This document shows positions 13,421-25,500 of a stretch of 64,000 nt of DNA, piece by piece (position 1 is the stretch's first letter; every line of letters starts with the position of its first letter). The translations under genes and the position numbers were made by a program. Below the pieces are notes generated by a model, which worked only from the letters and a program-made list of their open reading frames with translations, ran no database searches and was not told the DNA's origin. The DNA is from Gyromitra esculenta. Lineage: Eukaryota; Ascomycota; Pezizomycetes; Pezizales; Discinaceae. The stretch lies in contig JBCAML010000001.1 of assembly GCA_038503075.1 (NCBI GenBank), positions 1,612,001 through 1,676,000 of the forward strand, read 5' to 3'.

Positions 13421-16016
13421 TGTTGAAAAAGATTCTCACAACAGACAGCCAGAGTTCACCGGGATCCTGTTGAAGGATAAACTGCTATCACGAAAATAGG
13501 CTGGGGGGGGGTTTTAAAGAGATGTAAGAGAGTAGGAGAAAGTTCGGTGAGAGGGCGAAGTTCACCAACTATATCACTTTCTATGGTCGGGATTTTGATA
13601 TTCTTGCAGAGGATGTTTGAGAGGAAGAGAGACCTGTCATTTCATACTGGCAACCCAGCCTGCCTTTTGCCGGTCTGGTGCCCAAGCGAGCGGAACCAGA
13701 GAGATACAATGCCTGGAGGTTGCTGTGTCACGCGAAGGCAGGGGCCAACCGAACCAACAGGCATGCGGGATGCGGGATGAAAAGGACAGCAACGCCAAAC
13801 AGTAAAAGTAGTTAGGGACACGAACACGAACACTTCATCTAGCACGTACTCTATGTGCCCAAATGCATATAATAGTTCCAGACGGACAGTTTTCGTAGGT
13901 GCATCCGGCTTGTAGAAAGTTGAACATTTGTGCTTGGAGCACATGTATTCTCTTGCGTTTCGCGACATGAGTTATCTATCACCCGACCAGATACTTGTTT
14001 TGTCTATCACATGCCTTGCTTTGCCCGATTCCTAAAACCCTGGTTCTCTAAGCGGCAGTATGCAGCTCGTGAGCCCTGCGTCGTGAGGCTCAAGGCGGGT
14101 ATGAGGCTGGAATTTAGAGTTATGAGCTGTACCTCTATGCCTAAATACCAAATTTTTGTGAGGGCTCGCTTCGCAAAAATCGTATCTGCGAAGGGAGTCT
14201 ATGTTCTGGAGACACCTATCTCGCTGCCAGCTTCTGGGCAATCTTCTGTGTATCTTCCGGTAATTGATATCGCGACTACTCTATCATCTAGCATGCAGCC
14301 ATTTCCCCAGCAAATCGGAGCTTGGATATCTGGACATTGTTGCATCATCCTCCAGATGCGAGCCCCAAGGCTACCTAACTGCCGCTCCTTAACGGGTACC
14401 TGTAGTTATGACCAAGTCAGTCCCCATCGCGGTCGGATGTGATGAAGACGCAATCCCCAACAGAAGCAACAGCACTTTCTTGCCCTCGGCTTCGATGAAC
14501 GTAGCAAGACCGATCCTCTTCTAAGGAAGCATTACGGGTTATTTCAATAACACCCTTCACGACAATTTGAAACTAGTAGCCAAGCCCAGCCCAGAAAACG
14601 GGGTCAAGTCTCGGGTAACTCCGGAATACATATTATTTTCCGTTGGGGTATATCACATGTAAATTCAACACTTGGATATTGCCAATTTGCCAAACTCTAA
14701 ACGTGCCAGGGCTAGGGCACGTCTTTGGAACCGAAAGCTTAGCTTAACGCCAGATGTACCAAGGATTATAGGAAAACGGGTATTTCAAAAAAATAATGCC
14801 AGTCTTTAACGATTATACAATCAATTAGTGTGATGGGAAAAATTAAGGCTAATGAGGATACATAGGATGTGATGCTGGCTAGAAAAATCGAACAAGATCT
14901 ATCGTTATCTCTGACCTATCTCGCTGCTATTCGTTGGGGATCACCACGATACCATATGCTTTTTGCCTAATATGTCTTCCCTCCCCACAGGATGTAGCAT
15001 CAAAATTTTTCGTTCCATAAGCTAATAGGTCAGGCTCATCATCGAAATCTACACCTTTCAGGTATCTTGTATCGTAAAAAAAAAAAAACCAAGACTCTCC
15101 CGCATCCTCTCACGCGAAAAGGTGCATATCTCCCTCTCCCTCTCTACGAACATAGTGCGGCTTTATGCTCGTAGTCAAATTAGTCAAATACAACACTCGC
15201 TTCCCGTTGCTCCAAATATATTTACTTAGTGGTCCCGTGTACTGTAGTGGTAGGCATCGCACGATCCTTGCTGTGCTAACTTTCTTCGTCTGCTAAAATT
15301 CCTGTATTTTTTATTTGTTCACTAAGGCCCTAAATCTCTAATCGATAATAGGGAAATCCTAGATCCCCGGAGAAAAGGTAATTCCGATCAATTAGCAGAT
15401 GCCGATGACTTTTCTCTCCTTTCTTATGTGCACTACATATATGGTCTTACGAAGAGAGACACAACACAATTCCGAATTGACCACATGTATCATAGCTATA
15501 GAACCTGCTCTAAGACATCAAAAAGCTATTCCATAAACCTCCCAGATATGAAGATCCCAATTGATTATTTTGATCTTGAGTATTCTTTCTCAGCGAGACA
15601 ATACGACACTTGCGCTGGTACCGCATCGCTGGGCGTGTTTACGGAATAATTATTTTCCGCTAACGTCTCGGCCGACACCCCTAAGGAGCTACGGCAAAAC
15701 ACTACAACATATACTATTACATGGAATTCCGGAGAGCGATATATATCCTAAAGATTAAGATTCGGAGTTCCATGTACCGTTATCGGGTTCGTTAGAGATT
15801 CGATATCCTCGGCCGACATTGCATTAACCGTGCTGCGCATATACACGTACCTGGAGGGCGATTGTCACAATAAACTGTGATTATTCTGCTGCTGTTGCTA
15901 TAAAAATTGTAGAACCTTCTCTATAGCACTATATCTCATTATCTTTAACAGACGCAATCTATTGTTAATCCTTCGACCACTTAGCCTAGAACGAAGAGGG
16001 AAACCATCACGACACG
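13421..16016. other. Spacer
   Basis: It holds the CHO2 promoter (minus) and the dehydrogenase promoter (plus). The longest open frame, 13930-14442 (plus, 170 codons), has no recognised motif and is not called a gene. The rest is AT-rich with no repeat found by eye. Confidence 0.5.
15899..15906 (+). promoter_or_regulatory. TATA-like box upstream of the dehydrogenase
   Basis: TATAAAAA lies 111 bp before the ATG at 16017, a spacing compatible with a fungal core promoter. It is supported by motif and position only. Confidence 0.4.
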
Positions 16017-17100
16017 ATGGCTCTGGTCGGCAGGCTTTACGCAGCCAAAATGGCTACCCTCCCCTCAATCCCAGACTCTATTGATCTCTCTGATAAAACG
16101 GTCCTCGTAACTGGGGCCACCTCTGGCCTTGGTTTCGAGTGTGTCCGTCAGCTCCTACAGGCCAAAGCCGGTCGCCTTATCCTCCCAGCTCGAACCCTCT
16201 CAAAGGGCGAAGAGGCGCGAAAAGAACTCTTCAATGACCCCATTATTCGCTCAAGAAACCCAAACGCAATTATCGATCTATATGAGCTCGAGATGGAAGA
16301 CTTTGACTCTGTCATCGCTTTTGTCGCCGCTCTAAAGAATGCCGGCCTGGAACGAATCGATATCGCTATTATGAATGCGGGTGTTCGAAAAACGCAAAAA
16401 GTCATCTCAAAGTCTGGTCACGAGACTACAATCCAAGTAAATCATCTCTCGAGCTCACTTCTCACTCTCCTCATATTACCATATCTCCGCAATGTATCCA
16501 AGCTGCCCAACTCGCCTGCAGCAAGACTTACTATCGTGTCCTCTGGCCTAAACCTTCGTGTCTCGCTCACTAAAGAAAAGCTACAACCCGATATCTTCAC
16601 AGCACTCGACTCGGTGACAGAGAAGGAATATACCGCCGGCAACTATTATAACATCTCAAAGTTCCTCAACATAGCGTGGGCCCGAGAATTAGCGTCACGG
16701 GTAAGCGCCGAGGAAGTTATCATCAACTCGGTAAATCCTGGATTATGCTCCTCGACCAATCTGGGGCGAGAAGCTGGTCCGGTCCTAGTAGCTGTTTTTA
16801 GAGTCATGATATCGGTTATAGCACGAACTACTGAACAAGGGGCAAGGACGTATGGGCATGCTGTTGTCTTGGCTGGGAAGGAGAGTCACGGAGAGTTCCT
16901 TAGTAACTGTCAACCCGCAGAGTAAGTTGGAGTCTAAAAAATTAAAAGAATATGGGTGATTGACGAGATTTCTGTGTAGTATTGCAGCGGCTCTCAAAGG
17001 TACGAAAGGTCTGGAGCTCCAGAAAAGGCTTTGGGATGAGACTGTAGATATTTTGAGAAATGTTTCGCAGCTGGAGGAAGTACTTGAGACTCTTGGCTGA
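16017..17100 (+). CDS. Short-chain dehydrogenase/reductase, retinol-dehydrogenase-like
   Basis: Two exons, 16017-16921 and 16980-17100, encode 341 residues. The classical SDR signature is complete: cofactor loop TGATSGLG at 32-39, NAG at 120-122, a serine pair at S175/S176, and the catalytic Y211-N-I-S-K215. The acidic/basic pattern after strand 2 (PARTLSKGEEAR) favours NADP(H), as in the 'extended classical' fungal retinol-dehydrogenase-like group. After the catalytic lysine comes the usual SVNPGLCSSTNLGR loop. The short second exon adds a C-terminal helix ending VLETLG. Another Met (residue 12) could be used instead. The true substrate is not readable; these enzymes act on many alcohols and ketones. 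No neighbour suggests a pathway. Confidence 0.88.
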
Positions 17101-18221
17101 TTTACGGCCAGCTTAAGAGGCCTTCTTTTAGTTCTGTAGCTCTTTTTTTGAACTTTCTTTTCCAATTCTAAATAATAGTAATATTTATGCTATCCATCAA
17201 TTTCCGGAGTCACAATGAGTATTGATGGAAATGGGGTAGGAGGACAGAGGCAATTAAAAATAAAATCAAAAGGTGTTTATGTCCAGAGTATAAATACAGC
17301 ACAGGCATATAGGAACCACTGCTCTGTAGAATAATCCATAAAAACGCATATCATATCAATTATGGCTATATAGAGCTGAAAGGGTTGGCTAGACAAAGAT
17401 ATCGTAATAAATCTGTACTAGAGAAACACTAATCACGTTATCGAAGCTTATTCGTTGATCTTAGCCATTAGGGTGAGTATTAATTTCTTGGCCAAATATC
17501 TCAGTTAGTGCTGGTTTATTGGTGACGTCGGAAATAGTATGTTGATTAGAATAGTGATCTCGAGATGGTTCAAGACGAGCCGAAAATCTGCATCGCACAT
17601 GCTCTAAAACTTGAGGATAATCAGAAAATCATGCCTATTGAAGCCTCGGCAAGGTTTGGTCGTGATCACCACTGTACCTTAGCTTGATTACCGAGTGATA
17701 TTTTATGACTTTGGAAAGGGAAAACACGCTGAATGCCCCAAAACGCTAGAAAAGAGCTTGCAAATCTGACCATAGACAGTCCTCGTATATGCCAAGTATG
17801 TCAGTATGCGGGTTTACGATATATCGCCTCGTTATATTCAATTTTTAATAGTTCAGTTGAGCAGTGGAAGCAGATTCACGTGTGCCAAGCCGGTAGATAC
17901 CGTATAGTACAGCAAAGCAGATCGATAAGCCTCGGCCCAACTGCCGCCACCTTCACACCTCCTTCTCGAAGTTCTGGTTCCTTCGTTCACCGCCACGTTA
18001 CATACAGTGTTTTCTACTTCACCAAACATCATCTTGTTTGCATAATCCCCGAAACAGCTTCTTGTTTGACACGCACTGCTCTCTTCTATCTGGCGCTCTA
18101 GTTACCTATACACTGCTATTAGATTAGTATTTACTCTCGCGTCGTGGCACCCGTCGAAGCCCCCTTTCGGATCTTCTTCTAGCTACCGCTTCAATTCCAA
18201 CAACAAGCGCTTGTCGCTAGA
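17101..18221. other. Spacer before the Lon gene
   Basis: About 1.1 kb with no convincing coding sequence. It should contain the Lon promoter; the last 200 bp are pyrimidine-rich, as in many fungal 5' leaders. Confidence 0.5.
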
Positions 18222-21200
18222 ATGAGTGAATTCAAGGCCCCAACTCTACCGCTAGTCCCACTCCCGTACTCTACTGTTCTATTGCCAGGAGTTATACGTG
18301 AGCTCAACAACTATTCCTCCTGTTTCCCCATGACACTTTCAGCTGAAAATTTATATTTTACTTTATTCTATTTTAGTTCGCATCTTCATATCCGATCGCA
18401 AAGACATCAGCTCTATCCTAGCAACCATCTCAACCGGTCCCGCCACTACCATCGATGCCACAAACCTCGCTATAGGTTGTATTCCACTCAAGCCACCCAC
18501 CCCAGTCTCAGCACCTATCGCAAAAGACGATGAAGACAAAAAGCGCATTGTCCAAGAGGAAGGTGACGAAGTCGAAGAAGCCCAGATCGCAATCCTCAAT
18601 ATCGATCCTTCCTCTGCGACCCCGGAAGAACTATTCTCCCACGGAACGGTAGCAAGGATCGTCGGTCTTGAAGGCCACTCCGACATCAATTCCTTCGGGA
18701 GCCCCGTCGGAGTGCAGCAAAGTGGTATGGCAATCGTCGTCGAAGGAATTTCCCGGTTTCGGGTAAAGCAGTATCGACAACGCACGCCGTTCATCGAAGC
18801 TGAAGTGGAGCACTTCATCGACGAGCCTATCAAAAAATCAGACACCAAGACTCATTCGTATTTCACCCAGCTCAAGGCACTCTCCCGGGAACTCGTCGCG
18901 TTACTACGTATGAGTTCGTCACGAGGTGCTGGGCTGCCGCCAATGGTTGCTAGGAGACTGGAGTTGTTGATTGCTAAGAAGGATGTGGATGACGCCGGGT
19001 CGTTGGCGGATTTCATGATCTCTGCTGTCGAGACTAGACTGTTTGAGCGATTGGATATTCTTGCGGCGGTGGATGTTCCGGAGAGGCTTGAGAGGTCGGT
19101 GGTAATACTTACGAGACAGGTGAACAAGATTAAATCGATAATTCAACAAAGCAATAGGCTTGGACCCACTCTACCACCCTTGATAGTTATGGATAACAGG
19201 AGATCGCCTTCATATCCACCAGGCCAAGGGGGGTTTGGAGCTAAGGGTGGTAGAAGAGGGTCTTTTGGAGATGGCGATGATGATGGCGAGAACGAGGAAT
19301 ACGATGAATTGGTGAAACAAATCGAATATGCGAGATTGAGTCCTGAGGCTCTTAAGGTTGCGAGAAGGGAGCTTCAGCGATTGAAGAGAATGAACCCTGC
19401 CCAAGCAGAGTATGGTATTTGTAGAACTTATTTGGAAACTTTAACAGAGGTAAGAATTATTATTATTTGGTTTAAAAATGATACACGACAAGGAGAGTAT
19501 ATCCAAGAGCTCGCTTGAGTTTCGTTCGTTTAGTCTCGTTTTCTACGGTCGCGGGTTTTTTCTAGGTACTACAGCTTGTTCTAGTCGTCTTTTGTGCTAG
19601 CTGGACTAGAAAAACGCGATCGTAAATGAGACTAAGCCAAAGCGATCTTGAGAAATGATCAAAAAGCCGATATCTGAACATCCCAGCTAGTCAGAATCTA
19701 TTCACGCTAACAACCTCCTTCAACAACAACCGCGCATGATCATCGCGAGATATAGTCTACATCATATGCTAACTACTATATTTTTTCGAAAAAACCCTTA
19801 GATTCCATGGACAATCACCACATCTGATCAGCTAGATGCCACGACTCTTGCCAGGGCTCGAAAGCAGCTAGATGACGACCACTACGGCCTCCAAAAAATA
19901 AAAAAACGTCTTCTTGAATACCTCGCCGTCCTGCGTCTGAAACGCCAAGTCAACGAAGCTGCTGATAAGGCTCACGCAGCTGCTGACGCCGCCGCCGAGG
20001 AGGCCGGCAAACAGGCCCTTAAAGCCAGAGCACTTGGAGAAAAACCCGAGCCACCCAAAGCCTCTGACGACGACGATTCACAGGCAACCAAATCTGAGGA
20101 ACCGATCAAGCCGAGGCGAAAGCCTATGGTCGATAAATCCCCCATCCTGTTACTTGCAGGCCCCCCGGGAACAGGCAAAACGAGTCTTGCGAAGAGTGTG
20201 GCAACTGCCTTGGGGAGGAAGTTCTACAGAATCAGTTTGGGGGGCGTGAGAGATGAGGCAGAAATTAGAGGACACAGGAGAACGTATGTTGCTGCCATGC
20301 CAGGGCTGATAGTCAATGCATTGAAAAAAGTTGGTGTTGCAAATCCGGTTATTCTATTAGGCAAGTATTTCGACTTATTCTATTCTCTCCGGTGTAATAC
20401 TCTCCGGTGTAACCTCAATATGGTTCAAGCTATAGCCACACAATATTTCACCCTAATCCCGAGCATACGGTACTATCGAGGTTGCACTGGAGATCCGGTT
20501 AAGTTGAAAATGCTGATGCTCGGACTCTGATAGATGAAATCGATAAACTCGGGGGTGCCAATCACCACGGCGACCCGAGCGCGGCAATGCTGGAAGTTTT
20601 AGATCCTGAGCAAAACTGGAGTTTTACTGATCACTATATTAATATCCCCATCGATTTATCTAAAGTGGTATGTCTCCCGTTTTTCCCGCGTCTTGGTACT
20701 GCACCATTCATCTCTTTTACCCCGCTTTTCCGATCCGATCATGTCAAGAGGCCTTGTGTCCATTTCGCGACATTCTGGGTCTGGGAGGATTACGTGTACC
20801 CAAGCTCGGTTGCACATGTTTTAAGCAGTCGTTTATTTGCGGCGGATGCTTGATCTGTATTTCCGCTTATTTAATTTTCCGCACGCGAGCCGGGGAAAAT
20901 CACTGGAAAAGCAGCAGGCGGAGAATAATTTCATCTACCGCCCGCTTCTCCGAGTCTCCCCCTGGCTTGCGTGCATATTACTGGGATAGTTACACCGGAC
21001 AAGCACGCGGGGGAGCCATTTTTCCTGCCAATTTAAATTTTTATTTTATTTTTTTCCTCCCGTCATGCCTGGCTGCGGGCTGTTTCAAAGTTTCAAGATA
21101 ATATGCTAATTGGATAATATGATTTCAGCTATTCATTGCTACAGCAAATTCGCTCGATACAATTCCTGCGCCCCTACTCGATCGCATGGAACTGATTCAG

Positions 21201-22559
21201 CTCAGCGGATATACGTCCCTGGAAAAAATGCATATTGCGTCCCAATATTTAATCCCTAAGCAGCTGGAGTCAAATGGCCTGGCCAAAGGCCAGGTTGAAC
21301 TGCCAAATGAAGTCCTATCGAAAATCATAACGTCGTACACCAGGGAATCCGGGGTAAGAGGCCTCGAGAGGGAAATAGGAAGCGTATGCCGCGCCAAAGC
21401 CGTGCAATACACAGAGGCTAAAGACGCCGATCAAGAGACTTCGTACAACGCGAAAGTCGAGCTCGCGGACCTAGAGAACATGCTCGGGATTGAGAAGTAT
21501 TACTCTGAAATCGCCGAACGGAGCAACAAGCCAGGGATTGTCACAGGATTGGTTGCGTACAGCATTGGAGGCATCGGTTCGATCTTGTTCATAGAAGCCG
21601 AGAACATGCCTGGAAATGGAAGGCTGCAGCTAACAGGGAAGTTAGGCGAAGTGATCAAAGGTTCGTCTGATGTTTGGCAGGAGCGGGATAAGGTTTCATG
21701 TAGCTGATCTGATCTTGGGGGATGCAGAGAGCGTTGAGGTTGCGTTGACCTGGGTGAAGGCACACGCCTATGTTCTGGGTCTCACCCATCATCCAGATGA
21801 GGATTTGACGAAGAACAAGAACGTGCACGTGCACTGTCCCGCCGGGGCCGTGCCAAAGGTTTGTCTCGCTTGCGATTGTTGACTTGCAGCTTATCGATTT
21901 TATCAGCTGACTGACCTTTTCCAGGATGGCCCAAGCGCAGGGGTTGCTTTTACGATCGCCATGATATCCATGTTTTCTGGTCGACGAATTCCCCCCACGC
22001 TAGCAATGACGGGCGAAGTATCTCTACGGGGAAGGGTTACTGCAGTTGGTGAGTGCCCCCAATACTTCCATCGAAATAGCCCTTCATTGCGTCCTATCTG
22101 TAAATTGATTGACGATGTTTGAGTTTATTAACCAATGCACCCAACAGGTGGCATCAAGGAGAAGTTAATCGGTGCGTTAAGTGCCGGCGTAAAGACGGTA
22201 CTTCTCCCTGCGCATAACAGGAAGGAAGTACGTGAGCTCCCCGATGAAGTCAAGAGCGGGTTAGAGATAATTTACATTCGGTAAGCCACTCGCAATATCT
22301 TGAGCCCCTTTGTTCATCCCAGATCTACGATGCCATGTCTGTCGCGAGCCACAAGCGAGCCCATTTGCTGATAATAATGCTTTTGTGACATAGGAGTGTG
22401 TGGGAAGCGCTAAAACATGGTATGTGTTAAACCTCTCCTCTCCCTCTGCCACGAGTTTCTGGTGATCTCGTTACTGATTTGGCTCGATTCGATCTCATAG
22501 TCTGGCCTGAGTGGAGTGTCGGAGAAGACAACATGGCTTCGATTGAGAGCAGATTGTGA
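18222..22559 (+). CDS. LON2: Peroxisomal Lon protease homolog
   Basis: Ten exons: 18222-18297, 18377-19449, 19802-20360, 20534-20667, 21129-21660, 21728-21858, 21925-22048, 22148-22280, 22394-22419 and 22501-22559. They give 948 residues with consistent phase. Order: N-terminal substrate domain ([15 protein letters not shown]), AAA+ module with Walker A GPPGTGKT at 503-510 and DEIDKLGG, then the protease domain with catalytic Ser839 in DGPSAG and the partner Lys in GGIKEK. The C-terminus is SRL, a type 1 peroxisomal targeting signal, and no mitochondrial presequence is seen, so this is the peroxisomal matrix Lon that degrades oxidised or unassembled proteins. Two introns are long (352 and 461 bp). 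The third intron starts with GC rather than GT. A gap of poorly conserved, Ala/Lys-rich sequence lies before the ATPase module. Confidence 0.93.
19513..19644. repeat. Foldback repeat inside Lon intron 2
   Basis: Within the 352-bp intron, the arms at about 19520-19564 and 19606-19644 are imperfect reverse complements. Shared blocks include TTAGTCTC, TCGCG and TTTTTCTAG, with small gaps. The intron is several times longer than most others here, consistent with a small inserted element. Confidence 0.55.
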
Positions 22560-25500
22560 TTATAACGACCATCTAGTTGGTCGTGTGTATACTTAGTTTA
22601 TGCAGCCTAATTTTTTTTTTGATCAATGTCTGCAATTGGAGCTTCACTTCCTGTAATTTTCAATGTTCCATCTTATTTGTAAGCCCACAGGGACTATCGT
22701 TGTGTCACTACGATGCATAAGCTTTTTTACCCGATATCGAGTACAAGTCATGACTACTCTTTATCTACATTGTGTGAGAGGGTCCTTTTTTATTCTTTAC
22801 CCCGATCTATCTCGTACTGCTTGATCTACCACACGTTAGCGAGAAAGCAATAACTCTTATTTTGATACAGTTATGTAACGTGTCTCTATGGAATTCCCTT
22901 GACCACGTTTTGCTCTCGCGAGAGACTTATCTCTCTTCGACCCTTGCCTTGATCGTCGTCGCCGTTGTCGCCGTCGTCCTCCACCTGGTGTCCTTAAGGC
23001 TCTGCGAAGCAGCGTGCAGGGAAGGCACTTATGTATGAGCGGACGGGAGCAGAAGTACCTAGTCGGAGCGGCCATGGACTATGGCAACTTGGATTCAGAC
23101 CAGTTAAGGCGTGGCCACGATAGACTTTGCCGATGGCCTGGCCTTTCCAGCTTGATCCCCGTACGCTCGACCATAACTTTATGATTCCCCCGCAGCACGT
23201 CTTTTTTTTTTTTCTTTCTTGACCCCATTCGCCCTACGGCGCAGGGATGGTCGAGAATTTTCTGATCTCTTTCTCCTTAGCTGCACGTACGTAAATATTT
23301 CATGGCGTTCCGAGACGAGAAATGGGTCCGGGGTCTATTCGAGGCCACCTCACAGACAAAGGGGGGGGGAGGAGAATCTTTTATTTTATTTTTTTATTTA
23401 GAGTAGTTCAAGTCGGGTATCCCATACATACAGTAATCGATAGCGAAAGATAAGGATATTCACACACTACTTTCACGAACACGGACAGGCCTGTTTCTCA
23501 TCCAGTCGTTCCTCGACTTTGTGAGTGATTTCTCATGAAACTTCTCGGGGGGCAAAAACGATACAACGCAGAGACAACAACACACCGTAAATCCTCGCCC
23601 TTCCCATCCCTCCTCCCCGTATCCCCGTGATCAGAGGGGGGGGCCCGCCATGTCTCTCCGGTTCGTTTCGGCGGCAAAAAAAATATTCTCCTACCCATGG
23701 ACGTGCAATAACGAACAAAGTTTTTGTTTTTTTAACAGCAGATCCTGGGTACATCCCGCCAACATCCGGGCCGCACTGTGATCTTCCAAGACTCCGAGCG
23801 GCGACGGAAGCTGGGAAATTCGAGGGCCTCCCCCTCCTCATTGAGTGCCAAGAAGTAAATAAAATTATCTGATTGCTAAAAAAAATCATTTGTGTATTGG
23901 ATGATACATTGGCCCTTCCTTTTTGCTGATGACGATATATTTTAGTGTGGGTGCTCTTTTCTTTTTTCGCGGATCAGGAAAGGTGACCTGCTTACCTCCC
24001 GCCGAGTTGGAAAAGGAAAAGGGAAAGGTATGTGTCCGAATTCGTGTGTGGCAGTACGTATGGGATTCTCCGCCACCACCACCAGAAGTCACTATGGAAG
24101 TTCGATCTTGGATCGTATGCTAGGTACTGTAAGACATCTGTAGCACTTAAAGATTGGACTGACACAACGGTGGATTTGGAACATTGGCTGGAAAACTCGT
24201 GTGAAGTGACCATATGTTAAAGTACCGTTAGCCAGCAAGAAGCAAGGGAAGCCTAATCAAGACACCTCTAGAAACGCGGTAAACCACATATACTCGGTCA
24301 CCGATAAATACGAAACGCCAATGGCTGTTTAGGACCAATTAGAGAGGTTGGGTTGGACATTCGTTTTTAGCTAAGAGCCCTGCCTTTTGACATTAAATTT
24401 GAGTGAATTATAATAATTGAAGGAGAAAAAAAGAAAAAGGGATAAATAGAATAAAACACATGATGGCTAGAACCTCTACCACTGGTGTGTCTATTACAGT
24501 GGTACTGGTAGCGATAAAATTCCCAGGACCCAGTTCTTCTCCACCTAACCACGAGACAGGCGAGTGCGAAGACCATGCCCCATCGAGTTGCGTGCCCACG
24601 CAGCTCTAGGGCAGAGCTGCAGAGGGGCTCTTTTGATCCACGAGGCTTAGACGGTGGGACCGGCAGGGAATACACCGGACAAAAAGCCGCGGGAGAAAAT
24701 TCTTTAGGGAAACTCCAGAAGGCAAGCGACTTGGGAATCTAGAATTACAGATAGGGTTGAAGAAAGGTCTAGACGAAAGGCGTTTTCCGGTGGCCAGAAA
24801 CCGTGGTCCGTGGATGCTCTATCTCTGCTTACTTTTTACTCGGGCTGATCATGCCATCCTTTTTTTTTTCTTTTCCCCACACATGTCGCAATGAATGCTT
24901 GTGACGGGAACGGTTTCGGGTATGCTCTTCGGGTATTGATGAGTGCGTAGCCACATTTTGTGGATTTGTGCCTAAGAGATGTCTGTAAAAAAAGAATCAG
25001 TCTTCCAGAGCTCTCCACTCCCCACCACCGTGCATACCAGGCTGACTCAAGCCCATAGAGAGAGAAGAACATCTGTTATTACTCGCAATCGAGCGACGTT
25101 TTGAGAATGGATCGGATCCGCATGCCATATAAACTGGGTTGGAGGTATTGAGCACGGGCCTAGTCCATTCCCCAAACGTCACGTAATTACGAGCACGATA
25201 TTGGAGCAGAATTCACTTGTTTGCTGATAGTTTGTCTAGTCTGTTGGTGTTGGCCGTGGAGCGAACATTGGTAGTGGGTTCGGAAGAACTGGTCTTCTTA
25301 TTACTTGATTACTATTTGGTAAGATCCGTAAGCTAGCTGGTTATGAGTTACGTGATCTAATACTCCAGTAACTCACCTTTGCTCGTTTACCAATTTCATC
25401 GCCCAAAGGGTATAGCCCGATAAGCATGTGATTTTTTCGCTCCTCCTCTCTCCCTACCGAGTTTACCGACCACTCAGACTGCGGGGCAACTGTGCAGCGG

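Noticed and set aside
13930..14442. 170-codon plus-strand frame
   Set aside because: No motif, uneven composition, and no good start context; it looks like a chance open frame.
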